Source: an uncultured Porphyromonadaceae bacterium
GTDB lineage: Bacteria; Bacteroidota; Bacteroidia; Bacteroidales; Muribaculaceae
Reading direction: 5' to 3'
Assembly: GCA_947177035.1 (NCBI GenBank)
Contig: CAMWSS010000006.1
Location: 22,303 to 86,302, forward strand
Length of the DNA stretch: 64,000 nucleotides
The position numbers and the translations under genes were made by a program. The first letter of the stretch is position 1. Each line of letters begins with the position of its first letter. Positions 56,300 through 64,000 of this stretch are shown here, piece after piece. The notes below the pieces were generated by a model. The model was not told where the DNA came from and searched no databases. It saw only the letters and a list, made by a program, of their open reading frames with translations.

Positions 56300-56319
56300 C
56301 TTCGTGGTTTTAACGAGTG

Positions 56320-56351
56320 CAAAGTTACGGCATTTTTTCTACCCGTGCAAG
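56320..56351 (-). promoter_or_regulatory. Promoter for tRNA-Cys
   Basis: On the minus strand CTTG (56351-56348), 20-base spacer, TAACTTTG (56327-56320); start about 14 bases before the tRNA. Confidence 0.7.
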
Positions 56352-56369
56352 CTTTTGCTGTAATTTTTT

Positions 56370-57668
56370 TTATTCAGCTATCAGCAGGAAGAAGTTCTTT
56401 TTGCCACGCTGAACCAGGATATATTTGTCGTCCAGCAACATACCTGCATCAGCCACAGCATTGGCATCCGTCACTTTTTCCTTGTTGACGCTTACGCCGC
56501 CGCCTTGCACCATTTTCCGGAATTCACCTTTTGAGGGGAACACCGCAGCCATAGGCTCCGTCAGCAGATCCGCCAGACGGGTTTCGCCGCTGACCACTGC
56601 TTCTCGGCTGACGCTGAACCGGGGCACACCGTCCATAACATCAAGCAACGTCGCTTCGTCGAGCTTGCGCAATGCCTCCGTTGCTTTCGGGTTGAACAGA
56701 ATCTGCGACGCTTCAAGTGCAGCCTGATAATCGGCCTCGGAGTGAACCATAATGGTAATCTCTTTGGCCAGACGCTTCTGCAGAGGACGCAATCCGGGAT
56801 CAGCTTTCTGCTCCTCGATCAGCTGCTCCACCTCCTCTCGAGTGAGGGTAGTGAAGATCTTGATATATTTTTCAGCGTCGGCGTCAGTGACATTGAGCCA
56901 GAACTGATAGAATTTATAAGGAGATGTGTAACGGCGGTCAAGCCACACGTTGCCACTTTCTGTCTTGCCGAACTTTCCGCCATCGGCCTTGGTGATCAGC
57001 GGACAGGTCAAGGCAAATGCCTCGCCGCCTTCAGTGCGCCTGATCAATTCCGTGCCAGTGGTGATATTGCCCCACTGGTCAGAACCGCCTAACTGCAGCC
57101 GGCAGTTTTTGTGGCGATACAGATACAGGAAATCATATCCCTGAAGCAACTGATATGAGAACTCCGTGAACGACATGCCTTGCTGACTTTCGCCGCTCAG
57201 ACGTTTCTTCACTGAATCTTTAGCCATCATATAGTTGACGGTTATATGTTTACCTATGTCACGGATGAAGTTCAGGAAACCATAGTCTTTCATCCAGTCA
57301 TAGTTATTGACCAGTTCGGCAGCATTCGGCGCGTCTGAGTCAAAATCGAGAAAACGGGCGAGCTGAGCCTTGATTGCGTCTTGATTGTGGCGCAACGTTT
57401 CTTCATCAATGAGTTTGCGCTCCTGGCTTTTCATCGAGGGATCACCGATCATGCCTGTCGCACCACCGACCAGAGCCAGAGGCTTATGACCGGAGCGCTG
57501 AAAATGCTTCAGCATCATCACTCCGACAAGATGACCGATATGCAGCGAATCGGCTGTAGGATCAATGCCGAGATAGGCCGTGGCCATTCCTTTTTTCAAT
57601 TCCTCTTCAGTCCCTGGCATCATGGTGTGAATCATGCCTCTCCAGGTCAGTTCTTCTATAAAGTCCAT
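56370..57668 (-). CDS. tyrS: Tyrosine--tRNA ligase
   Basis: A 432-residue class I synthetase with HIGH ([11 protein letters not shown], near residue 42), the tyrosine-binding [10 protein letters not shown] and [10 protein letters not shown], the KFGKT form of KMSKS, and a C-terminal S4 RNA-binding domain ([17 protein letters not shown]). No T-box leader is visible. Confidence 0.95.
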   Translation of the reverse strand: MDFIEELTWRGMIHTMMPGTEEELKKGMATAYLGIDPTADSLHIGHLVGVMMLKHFQRSGHKPLALVGGATGMIGDPSMKSQERKLIDEETLRHNQDAIKAQLARFLDFDSDAPNAAELVNNYDWMKDYGFLNFIRDIGKHITVNYMMAKDSVKKRLSGESQQGMSFTEFSYQLLQGYDFLYLYRHKNCRLQLGGSDQWGNITTGTELIRRTEGGEAFALTCPLITKADGGKFGKTESGNVWLDRRYTSPYKFYQFWLNVTDADAEKYIKIFTTLTREEVEQLIEEQKADPGLRPLQKRLAKEITIMVHSEADYQAALEASQILFNPKATEALRKLDEATLLDVMDGVPRFSVSREAVVSGETRLADLLTEPMAAVFPSKGEFRKMVQGGGVSVNKEKVTDANAVADAGMLLDDKYILVQRGKKNFFLLIAE

Positions 57669-57722
57669 ATTTAGCGCTGATAAGTCTGTTTCAAAATAAT
57701 TTTTGTGATGATTTCACCGGTG

Positions 57723-57730
57723 CAAAGGTA
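57723..57730 (-). promoter_or_regulatory. -7 box, probable tyrS promoter
   Basis: TACCTTTG on the minus strand, 54 bases before the tyrS ATG; the -33 element is unclear (ATTG at 22-base spacing). Confidence 0.4.
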
Positions 57731-57760
57731 AGTATTTTTTGTAGATAAGCGGCAATTTTT

Positions 57761-58669
57761 TCATCTGAATTCTTGCAAGGCTTTTTCAAAAGCACGAATC
57801 GACTGAGATTTGCGCAGCTGCTTCATCATGCGTGGCGGAAAATCCGGATCAACATATTCAACAAACGCCTGCACATGTTTGATAATCTGCAAATCGCCAC
57901 ACATTGTTTCTGAATATTGCCGCAACAACCGCTCAAGCACCTGCCTCAGATGGCTGATCCGCCGCTGTATGCTCCAGACCTCTCCTGAGCGCCATTCTTC
58001 GATCATTGACGGACGGGCAATCAGACCACGTCCGACCATCACTCCATATATATTATAGGTGTTATTATAGGTTTCGATCTGAGTCGGCGAAACTATGTCG
58101 CCGTTATATACTATATTATGCCTTATCGAATCAACCATCTCAGCAAAACATTCCATGTTGACCGGCCCTTTATATCCATGTATAGCAAGTCGGGGATGAA
58201 TCGTCACATGATTCAGCTTCATGTCATTCAGAATCGGCAAGATCGCTTTCCATTCATCATAAGACGTCACACCGGGACGCATTTTAACCGACAGATCCAG
58301 ACCGAAATCACAGTGGGCCACAAGCTCCATCACGTCATGACGCGCCACCATAGCCGCTCCGCGCCCGCGATGCAATTGAGGCGGAAACGGACACCCCAGA
58401 TTAAGGTCAAGGCTACTATAGCCAGCGTCCGACACAGCGTCCGCTATCATTTTCAATTCATCGACAGAGCGGAAAATAGCCTGCGGAATCAACTGGACTC
58501 TTTCATTGAGCGGAGATGTTATGTCACGCAACTCTTTGGCTCGGACAACTCCGCCATCAACCCTCAGGAACGGAGAAAAATAGGCATCGGCGGCCCCATA
58601 GACACCGGCATGTATATTTCTCCAGGCCGCATCTGTCAGCCCCTGCATCGGAGCCACAAAAACCTTCAT
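57761..58669 (-). CDS. dus: tRNA-dihydrouridine synthase
   Basis: A 302-residue flavoenzyme of the DUS family: FMN-binding FVAPMQGLTDAAWRN at the N-terminus, SLDLNLGCPFPPQLHRGRGAAMV with the catalytic cysteine, LSVKMRPG and the VMVGRGLIARPSM phosphate site. It reduces uridines in tRNA D loops. Its ATG overlaps the lrgB stop by four bases. Confidence 0.92.
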   Translation of the reverse strand: MKVFVAPMQGLTDAAWRNIHAGVYGAADAYFSPFLRVDGGVVRAKELRDITSPLNERVQLIPQAIFRSVDELKMIADAVSDAGYSSLDLNLGCPFPPQLHRGRGAAMVARHDVMELVAHCDFGLDLSVKMRPGVTSYDEWKAILPILNDMKLNHVTIHPRLAIHGYKGPVNMECFAEMVDSIRHNIVYNGDIVSPTQIETYNNTYNIYGVMVGRGLIARPSMIEEWRSGEVWSIQRRISHLRQVLERLLRQYSETMCGDLQIIKHVQAFVEYVDPDFPPRMMKQLRKSQSIRAFEKALQEFR

Positions 58670-59358
58670 AGCAGCAACGACAGAATCAGCGGAGTCAACA
58701 AAGCGGTAAATAATCCGTTGAGAGTCAGGCCAAGCGATGAAAACGCGCCATATCTCATGCCGTATCTCTCTATAGCGGCAGCAGTGCCGACCGCATGTGA
58801 CGCCGTACCGACCGAAAGGCCTCCGGCAATCTGGCTTCTGATCCGGCTAATTCTGATCATCTGAAAGCCGGCCATACCACCAAAAATACCAGTGCAGACC
58901 ACAACTGCGGCCGTCAGCGCGGGCAATCCACCGGCCGTAGCCGAAATTTCCATCGCGATAGGGGTAGTGACAGCCTTCGGAGCCAGAGATAGCACAACTT
59001 CACGCGACGCGCCAAAAAGCTGAGCCACAAGCACAACAGATATTATTCCAGCAACACATCCGGCTAATTCCGACAACAACAGCGGCAAAAGCTGCTTACG
59101 TATGCTCTCAAGCTGGCGATACAACGGAACTCCAAGCGCGACAACAGCCGGCTTCAGCCAGAATTCAATATATTCACCACCTTCGGAATAAACATCAGGC
59201 GACACATCCGCAGCAAGCAGCACCACAATCAGAACCGTGATAGTCACCAGGATAGGGTGGAGCAGGGCAATTCCTGTGCGACGCTGCAACTGCTTAGATG
59301 CAAGAAACACAAGAAATGTCAGTGCGATCAAAAAATACTTATTTTGAAAAAATTCCAT
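58666..59358 (-). CDS. lrgB: LrgB/CidB family membrane protein
   Basis: A 230-residue protein with about six membrane segments; LAPKAVTTPIAMEIS and SHAVGTAAA are the LrgB signatures. I start at 59358, which shares one base with the lrgA stop (TAATG); the frame is open to 59496 inside lrgA. LrgA/LrgB pairs are holin-like and are linked to cell lysis control or to export of small organic acids. Confidence 0.92.
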   Translation of the reverse strand: MEFFQNKYFLIALTFLVFLASKQLQRRTGIALLHPILVTITVLIVVLLAADVSPDVYSEGGEYIEFWLKPAVVALGVPLYRQLESIRKQLLPLLLSELAGCVAGIISVVLVAQLFGASREVVLSLAPKAVTTPIAMEISATAGGLPALTAAVVVCTGIFGGMAGFQMIRISRIRSQIAGGLSVGTASHAVGTAAAIERYGMRYGAFSSLGLTLNGLFTALLTPLILSLLL

Positions 59359-59717
59359 TATTTCTGCTTTGAACGCCGAGACATGAAATGACGGCAGATC
59401 TGATGAGTCTGTCCGGTGACGGCAATAATGATAAAAGTACTGACTATAGTAGCCACTGTTATGGGAATCCACTCCTGGGATATTATCCCGAAACATCGCA
59501 TCACGCCGACTCCGGCCGGCACAAAGAAAAAGCCAAGATTACGAACCAGAAAATCGGCGGCCTTATCTACCCATTCAAGGCGTATCCACCCAATTTTCAA
59601 TGAAATAGCCAAGCTGATCATACCGATTATACTTGACGGCACGGGCACGCCTGTGAGCCATACCACAAGCTCACCAAACGCTAAAAATGCAAAAAGCACG
59701 GCACATTGCAGAATCAT
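59358..59717 (-). CDS. lrgA: LrgA/CidA family holin-like protein
   Basis: A 119-residue membrane protein with four hydrophobic helices and the family motif PVPSSIIGMISLAISL. It sits directly upstream of lrgB with a TAATG junction. A -7 box ends five bases before its ATG. Confidence 0.9.
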   Translation of the reverse strand: MILQCAVLFAFLAFGELVVWLTGVPVPSSIIGMISLAISLKIGWIRLEWVDKAADFLVRNLGFFFVPAGVGVMRCFGIISQEWIPITVATIVSTFIIIAVTGQTHQICRHFMSRRSKQK

Positions 59718-59722
59718 GGGCG

Positions 59723-59730
59723 CAAAGTTA
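59723..59730 (-). promoter_or_regulatory. -7 box of lrgA
   Basis: TAACTTTG on the minus strand, five bases from the ATG, implying a leaderless or nearly leaderless mRNA. No matching -33 box. Confidence 0.4.
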
Positions 59731-59791
59731 CGCCAAAATTCGCAATGTGACGCGCTTCAGTTTCTTTTTTTTACTCCCGGAAGCGATCAAA

Positions 59792-60100
59792 TCATTCCAT
59801 TGAGGCAAAATGCTCGCGCAATTTCGCTTCAAGAATGTCTGCCTGATGAAGACCGGACGCACGCCACACAGGCTCTCCGCTCTTAAATAAAATCAGGGTG
59901 GGGACCGACCGCACCCGATAACGGGCCGCAAGAGCCTGATTCTGGTCAACGTCTATCTTGAGTATATTCGCGTTGTCACCAACAGCCTCTTTGACTTTTT
60001 CAAGAATCGGCCCCTGCATCTTGCATGGACCGCACCATGTGGCATGAAAATCCACCAACGTTGGCTTATCGCCGCCAATCAATTTGTTAAAGTCATCCAT
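59792..60100 (-). CDS. trxA: Thioredoxin
   Basis: A 102-residue thioredoxin with active site WCGPCK in the segment LVDFHATWCGPCKMQGPIL, cis-proline in VRSVPTLILF and no signal peptide, so cytosolic. I use the ATG at 60100; a TTG at 60109 lies within a -7-like box TAAATTTG (60114-60107). Confidence 0.92.
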   Translation of the reverse strand: MDDFNKLIGGDKPTLVDFHATWCGPCKMQGPILEKVKEAVGDNANILKIDVDQNQALAARYRVRSVPTLILFKSGEPVWRASGLHQADILEAKLREHFASME

Positions 60101-60106
60101 AATGTT

Positions 60107-60114
60107 CAAATTTA
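60107..60114 (-). promoter_or_regulatory. -7-like box of trxA
   Basis: TAAATTTG on the minus strand, six bases before the ATG. A second candidate, TATATTTG, lies at 60233-60226. Neither has a clear -33 partner. Confidence 0.3.
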
Positions 60115-60278
60115 AATGGTTTTGATTAATCCGTTTAGTCCTTTATATAACTGATATGGCGACAATAATGTTCAGAGCAGACTCAAGAAGAAGGGCACGG
60201 CAAAACCACAGCAACACCACCGCGGCAAATATACCACGGAGTGCACAAGTTAACATAATGCCCATTATGGGCAAAAGA

Positions 60279-61115
60279 TCACTTCAACGCCAGGCCGTCT
60301 GATTCAAGTGTGATCCGGTGCGATTTATACAGGAAGCCTATCGCTTTCTTGAAATCCTTCTTGCTGCACCCGAGTTCACGGGCAATCTCCTCTGGAGTTG
60401 ACTTGTCGCACAAAGTCGTGCGTCCGCCATTTCGTTCAAGCAGGTCTATCAGACGATCCGCCACAGAGCGTGCGCGCTCGCCATTTGAGCCTTTCAGCGT
60501 AACATCAATCTTTCCGTCCTCACGCACTTTTTTCACATATGCGGTAATCTTTGAGCCGATCTCAGGATGCTCGATAAGTTCATCGGTATACAGCATACCG
60601 GCAAACAGATTGTCGACAATCACTTTATAGCCAATGTCCACACGCTGCCACACCAGAACATTCACCTTTTGATGCGGCTCATACTCCGGGAATGTATTTC
60701 CGAGAAATTTCTCAACCTTCGACGATGCCACAATACGTTTTGTTGCATAATCCAGATAGGCATACACCAAATAATGTCCATCGCGTATCATTCTATCTCT
60801 CTGCTCGTTAAACGGGCACAGCAGATCCTTGCCAGAGATTCCCCAGTCTAAAAAAGCGCCCATCCGTGGATTCACATCAGACACTCGCAAAAAACCGAAA
60901 TCGCCCACCGCGACAGCCGGTGTCTCTGTCGTGGCGATCAACCGATCTTCCGAATCGTTATATACAAAAACATCCAGCTCGTCGCCAGGTGACGGCACTC
61001 CGGTCAGATAGCGTGACGGAATGAGTATTTCCACACCGTTTCCTCCGTCAAGATAAGCGCCGAAATCCGTGAGGCGATTTATTTTCAATCGGTTATATTG
61101 TCCTATTTTTAGCAT
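60279..61115 (-). CDS. cvfB: CvfB-family S1 RNA-binding protein
   Basis: A 278-residue protein with three S1-type domains in tandem (RLTDFGAYLDGG near residue 15, VSDVNPRMGAFLDWG near 80, and a third near 150-210) and a C-terminal winged helix (EEIARELGCSKKDFKKAIGFLYKSHRI). CvfB-type proteins bind RNA and affect virulence or translation in Firmicutes; the role here is unknown. Confidence 0.9.
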   Translation of the reverse strand: MLKIGQYNRLKINRLTDFGAYLDGGNGVEILIPSRYLTGVPSPGDELDVFVYNDSEDRLIATTETPAVAVGDFGFLRVSDVNPRMGAFLDWGISGKDLLCPFNEQRDRMIRDGHYLVYAYLDYATKRIVASSKVEKFLGNTFPEYEPHQKVNVLVWQRVDIGYKVIVDNLFAGMLYTDELIEHPEIGSKITAYVKKVREDGKIDVTLKGSNGERARSVADRLIDLLERNGGRTTLCDKSTPEEIARELGCSKKDFKKAIGFLYKSHRITLESDGLALK

Positions 61116-61138
61116 ATTACAAATTGTTTATTATCTTG

Positions 61139-61170
61139 CAAAGATACATTTTAACATCAGATTAAACAAA
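61139..61170 (-). promoter_or_regulatory. Promoter for cvfB
   Basis: On the minus strand TTTG (61170-61167), 20-base spacer, TATCTTTG (61146-61139); leader of about 17 bases. Confidence 0.8.
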
Positions 61171-61217
61171 TCGCGACCAACATTTGTCTTATCTCAAAAA
61201 CGCTAACGCAACTCAAC

Positions 61218-61454
61218 ATGAAGCGCAAACACCTGATCCATATCTTTATATGCATCCTGACAGCAGGCTGTCTGATGCCGTCGATAACGTCCTGTTCATC
61301 CATGCGCGGACATTGGGGCATCGAGGGAGAATATCCCGATTACGGCATATATCCCCCACCCGCCTGCCATCATCACCACAAGGCCGACAAGCAAAAAAAG
61401 CATTCAAAAAAACACAAGAAGCACAAGAAGTGCTGTCACCACCGTCACTACTGA
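61218..61454 (+). CDS. Small His/Lys-rich lipoprotein
   Basis: A 78-residue protein: signal peptide with two possible lipidation cysteines (LTAGC at 18, ITSC at 26), a short Tyr/Pro stretch (EYPDYGIYPPP), then CHHHHK followed by an alternating Lys/His tail ending in CCHHRHY. The His and Cys clusters suggest metal binding and the lysines a contact with LPS or nucleic acid; both are inference. It abuts nhaD end to end. Confidence 0.7.
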   Translation: MKRKHLIHIFICILTAGCLMPSITSCSSMRGHWGIEGEYPDYGIYPPPACHHHHKADKQKKHSKKHKKHKKCCHHRHY

Positions 61455-62849
61455 CTAACAGAGCATTTTTTCAATGACATAGACTGCCACACCGGCCAGA
61501 TAGCCAACAAGTGCAAGCCAGGAAAAATTCCTGAAATACCATCCGAAACTGATGCGCTCAAGGCCCATGGCGATCACACCAGACGCAGACCCGATTATCA
61601 GAATCGAGCCGCCGACTCCGGCACAATAGCTCAGCAGTTCCCAGAATGTGCCGTCAATTACAAAATTTGCGGCATAGCCGACAGCAGACGGATCTGCAAC
61701 AGGATACATGCCGATGGCGGCAGCGACAAGAGGCACATTGTCGACAATCGACGAAAGGACGCCGAGCAGCGAGGCGATTATGTAGACGTTGTGTATGTGC
61801 TCGTCAAGCGCCGATGCGATATAAGCCAGCACGCCCGAAACCTGCAACACAGCCACGGCCATTAATATGCCGAGAAAGAAAAGGATCGACGGCATATCCA
61901 CCCTCGCAATGACTTTCGGGATTCTGTGCTGTCTGGCCTTTTCAAGCATCTTTTTTGAGTTGTAAAAAATCTCAGTGAATGTCCACAACACGCCGAGCAC
62001 CAGCAGAATACCGATGAATGGGGGCAGATGAGTGATCGTTTTGAACAGAGGCACAAATATCAAGCCGCCGACACCGAGGAAAAACATTGCGTTCTGCTCG
62101 CTGCGCGAGATCGACAGGTCAGGAGCGGCAAAAGGCAGGGCCTGAGGCAATTCCCCATGCAGACGGCGCGAAATGAGCCACACTGGCACTATCATGCTCA
62201 CCAGCGAAGGCACCAGCACATAGCCCAACAGTGACTGGGCGGTCACGTTGCCTTTGACCCACAACATAATAGTGGTAACGTCGCCGATCGGTGACCACGC
62301 GCCGCCGCTGTTGGCGGCAATGACAATAGCGCCGACATACAGCCACCGTTCCTTCTGATGGGCTATCAGCTTGCGCAGCAACATCACCATCACAATCGTG
62401 GTGGTGAGATTATCCAGAATGGCAGACATGATGAATGTGGTGAACGATATGATCCACAACAACCGGCGCTTGCGCCTGGTGACAATCCTTTCGGTTATGA
62501 TCCTGAAACCGCCATGCACGTCTATCAGTTCGACGATGGTCATGGCTCCCAACAAAAAGAAGAGCGTCTGTGTGATCTCTCCCATCTGGGCAATAATATC
62601 AACGTCAAGCACATAGGCCATAGTCTGCTGCGCGAGCGGCAATCCCGCCAACGACGGGTTGTCGTCAAGAAAACGCTGGAAACTCTCTGGAGCGGCAATC
62701 GGCACGATTTCCGCAGAACCTAATGCATACATGCACCACATCACCATGCCCAACAACAGAGCGGTGGCGGTTTTATCAACCCTCAACGGGTGTTCGAAAG
62801 CAATGCACAAATAGCCGATAAAGAAGACTATTAACAACGGGATAAGCAT
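61455..62849 (-). CDS. nhaD: NhaD-type sodium/proton antiporter
   Basis: A 464-residue membrane protein of the arsenite/ion transporter superfamily with about 12 helices. SAILDNLTTTIVMVML and SIVDNVPLVAAAIGM carry the paired unwound-helix motifs, and ANSGGAWSPIGDVTTIMLW is typical of NhaD. It exports Na+ or Li+ in exchange for protons. Confidence 0.92.
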   Translation of the reverse strand: MLIPLLIVFFIGYLCIAFEHPLRVDKTATALLLGMVMWCMYALGSAEIVPIAAPESFQRFLDDNPSLAGLPLAQQTMAYVLDVDIIAQMGEITQTLFFLLGAMTIVELIDVHGGFRIITERIVTRRKRRLLWIISFTTFIMSAILDNLTTTIVMVMLLRKLIAHQKERWLYVGAIVIAANSGGAWSPIGDVTTIMLWVKGNVTAQSLLGYVLVPSLVSMIVPVWLISRRLHGELPQALPFAAPDLSISRSEQNAMFFLGVGGLIFVPLFKTITHLPPFIGILLVLGVLWTFTEIFYNSKKMLEKARQHRIPKVIARVDMPSILFFLGILMAVAVLQVSGVLAYIASALDEHIHNVYIIASLLGVLSSIVDNVPLVAAAIGMYPVADPSAVGYAANFVIDGTFWELLSYCAGVGGSILIIGSASGVIAMGLERISFGWYFRNFSWLALVGYLAGVAVYVIEKMLC

Positions 62850-62881
62850 ACAAGCAAGCTGATTTTTTTGTTCTGACGATG

Positions 62882-62889
62882 CAAAGTTA
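62882..62889 (-). promoter_or_regulatory. -7 box, probable nhaD promoter
   Basis: TAACTTTG on the minus strand, 32 bases before the nhaD ATG and back to back with the metX -7 box; no clear -33 element. Confidence 0.4.
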
Positions 62890-62911
62890 CTAATTTTCGG
62901 TGAATTTTTCG

Positions 62912-62919
62912 TAAATTTG
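62912..62919 (+). promoter_or_regulatory. -7 box of metX
   Basis: TAAATTTG ending four bases before the metX ATG; transcription would start at or next to the A of ATG. No TTTG at the -33 distance. Confidence 0.45.
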
Positions 62920-62923
62920 CATC

Positions 62924-63949
62924 ATGATAAAAACAATTCATCATGACGTGCCGTTCCAACTCGAAAGCGGAAAGGTATTGTCCAGACTCGATATCGCATA
63001 TCACACCTTCGGGCAACTCAACAACGAGCATGACAATGTCGTGTGGGTATGCCACGCCCTAACCGCCAATTCTGATGTCGATGACTGGTGGCGCGACACT
63101 GTCAAAGCAGGAAGCTTTCTCGATCCGGAGAAGTACTTCGTCATTTGCGCGAACGTACTCGGATCTTGTTACGGGACAACCGGACCGCTGTCCATTAATC
63201 CCGCTACCGGCGAGCCATACTATCACGATTTCCCGGAATTTACGGTGCGCGACATTGTCGGCGTGCACCAGATTCTGGCCGAAAGGCTCGGCATCAGACG
63301 CGTAAAAATGTTGATCGGTTCATCTCTTGGCGGATTCCAATGCATGGAATGGGCGCTGATGCAGCCTGACTTCGCCGAATCCGTGGTGCTTATCGCCACC
63401 TCGCCCGAAACCAAGCCCTGGGCGGCCGCATTCAACGAAAGCCAACGCATGGCCATTGAGGCCGACGCGACCTTCAGAGAGCGGTCGCCGGAAGCCGGAC
63501 TGGCCGGCATGGGAGTGGCGCGGTCACTCGCCCTGCTGAGCTATCGCGGCCCGGACGCATACAATCTGACCCAGGCCGACCATAACGACAATGCTCCGAA
63601 ATCACCATTTGTCCGACGCGTGCACTCCTATCAGCGCCATCAGGGCAAGAAACTGACAGAGCGCTTCAACGCATATTCTTACTATAGGCTAAGTCAGGCT
63701 GTAGATTCACACAACGTTGCCAGAAACCGTGGAACGATGTCGGAGACTCTCGGTGCATTCAAACCGCGAACAATGATCGTGGCAATTACATCCGATATTC
63801 TCTTCCCGCCGTCAGACCATCAGGATCTGGTGAACTTCATCCCTGATTCAGAATATCATCTGATCGATTCAGAATTCGGACACGACGGATTTCTGATCGA
63901 ACACGAAAAGCTCAATAGTCTGATCCTTAATTTTCTCAGCAAACAATGA
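62924..63949 (+). CDS. metX: Homoserine O-acetyltransferase
   Basis: A 341-residue alpha/beta hydrolase that acetylates homoserine, committing it to methionine. Nucleophile serine in GSSLGGFQCMEWA (near residue 133), the NVLGSCYGTTGP loop that forms the acyl pocket, aspartate in SDILFPP and histidine in FGHDGFLIE. The stop overlaps the homoserine dehydrogenase ATG by four bases. Family members may prefer succinyl-CoA; residues deciding this cannot be judged here. Confidence 0.93.
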   Translation: MIKTIHHDVPFQLESGKVLSRLDIAYHTFGQLNNEHDNVVWVCHALTANSDVDDWWRDTVKAGSFLDPEKYFVICANVLGSCYGTTGPLSINPATGEPYYHDFPEFTVRDIVGVHQILAERLGIRRVKMLIGSSLGGFQCMEWALMQPDFAESVVLIATSPETKPWAAAFNESQRMAIEADATFRERSPEAGLAGMGVARSLALLSYRGPDAYNLTQADHNDNAPKSPFVRRVHSYQRHQGKKLTERFNAYSYYRLSQAVDSHNVARNRGTMSETLGAFKPRTMIVAITSDILFPPSDHQDLVNFIPDSEYHLIDSEFGHDGFLIEHEKLNSLILNFLSKQ

Positions 63950-64000
63950 TTGCCAAACAGATAAACATAGGTCTTTTCGGATTCGGCACAGTCGGACGCG
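63946..64000 (+). CDS. hom: Homoserine dehydrogenase (5' end only)
   Basis: Begins ATGATTGCC and reads MIAKQINIGLFGFGTVGR before the window ends. GLFGFGTVG is the NAD(P)-binding glycine motif of homoserine dehydrogenase. Coupled to metX by ATGA, so homoserine would be made and acetylated from one transcript. Confidence 0.8.
   Translation, partial: MIAKQINIGLFGFGTVGR

Noticed and set aside
57669..57760. T-box leader before tyrS
   Set aside because: The interval is too short for a T-box and lacks its specifier and antiterminator consensus.

Overview
The window reads as a chromosomal core region of a Bacteroidales bacterium, most likely of the Muribaculaceae (S24-7) group. Sequence-level reasons: nearly every transcription unit starts behind the Bacteroidetes promoter pair TTTG-N19/20-TAnnTTTG; MurF and Alr are fused; the fumarate reductase is of the FrdCAB type; secreted proteins end in type-IX-secretion-like C-terminal domains; there is a BspA-type leucine-rich protein and a GH92 mannosidase. 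The family-level placement is inference. I see no insertion sequence, prophage, integron or CRISPR array.

Layout. 1-2.8 kb (minus): two tandem rhomboid proteases and a membrane-anchored EEP hydrolase. 2.9-6.1 kb (plus): tdk, a DUF3108 protein, a C1 (PepC-like) peptidase and a SPOR-type lipoprotein. 6.3-8.8 kb: clpC behind a sigma-54-type promoter. 9.0 kb: initiator tRNA-Met. 9.2-16.7 kb (plus): purL, an AmpG-like transporter, a DUF2752 protein and dnaG. 16.7-20.2 kb (minus): GH92 mannosidase and a nitroreductase with a long structured leader. 20.2-27.7 kb (minus): NlpC/P60 peptidase, thiL, punA, lpxK, sppA, a catalytically stripped threonine-synthase-like protein and aspartate kinase. 27.8-33.8 kb (minus): ABM protein, mrp, trmB, BspA-LRR protein, S24 regulator and secreted endonuclease I. 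33.8-37.4 kb: comM/yifB, aroE, RNA polymerase omega, bamD. 37.5-42.6 kb: queA, murF-alr, gpmI. 42.7-46.4 kb: GT2, FKBP, lemA, glyS. 46.6-51.4 kb (plus): B12-dependent ribonucleotide reductase and malQ. 51.4-52.1 kb: a candidate 6S-like RNA and a small lipoprotein gene. 52.2-56.1 kb (minus): fumarate reductase. 56.2-61.1 kb (minus): tRNA-Cys, tyrS, dus, lrgB/lrgA, trx, cvfB. 61.2-64.0 kb: a small His/Lys lipoprotein, nhaD, metX and the start of homoserine dehydrogenase.

Most of the content is housekeeping: envelope building (LpxK, MurF-Alr, BamD), nucleotide supply (Tdk, PurL, PunA, class II RNR), amino-acid synthesis (LysC, AroE, MetX, Hom), translation (GlyRS, TyrRS, QueA, TrmB, Dus) and anaerobic respiration (Frd). 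The points worth a second look are the rod-shaped RNA at 51.5 kb whose 3' arm is also complementary to the start region of the next gene, the threonine-synthase pseudoenzyme beside aspartate kinase, the hairpin-rich leader before the nitroreductase, the S24 regulator set between two putatively secreted proteins with a perfect 13-bp inverted repeat at the promoter, the unusual cytoplasmic-type tail on FrdC, and several genes whose -7 box lies so close to the ATG that the mRNA would be leaderless.
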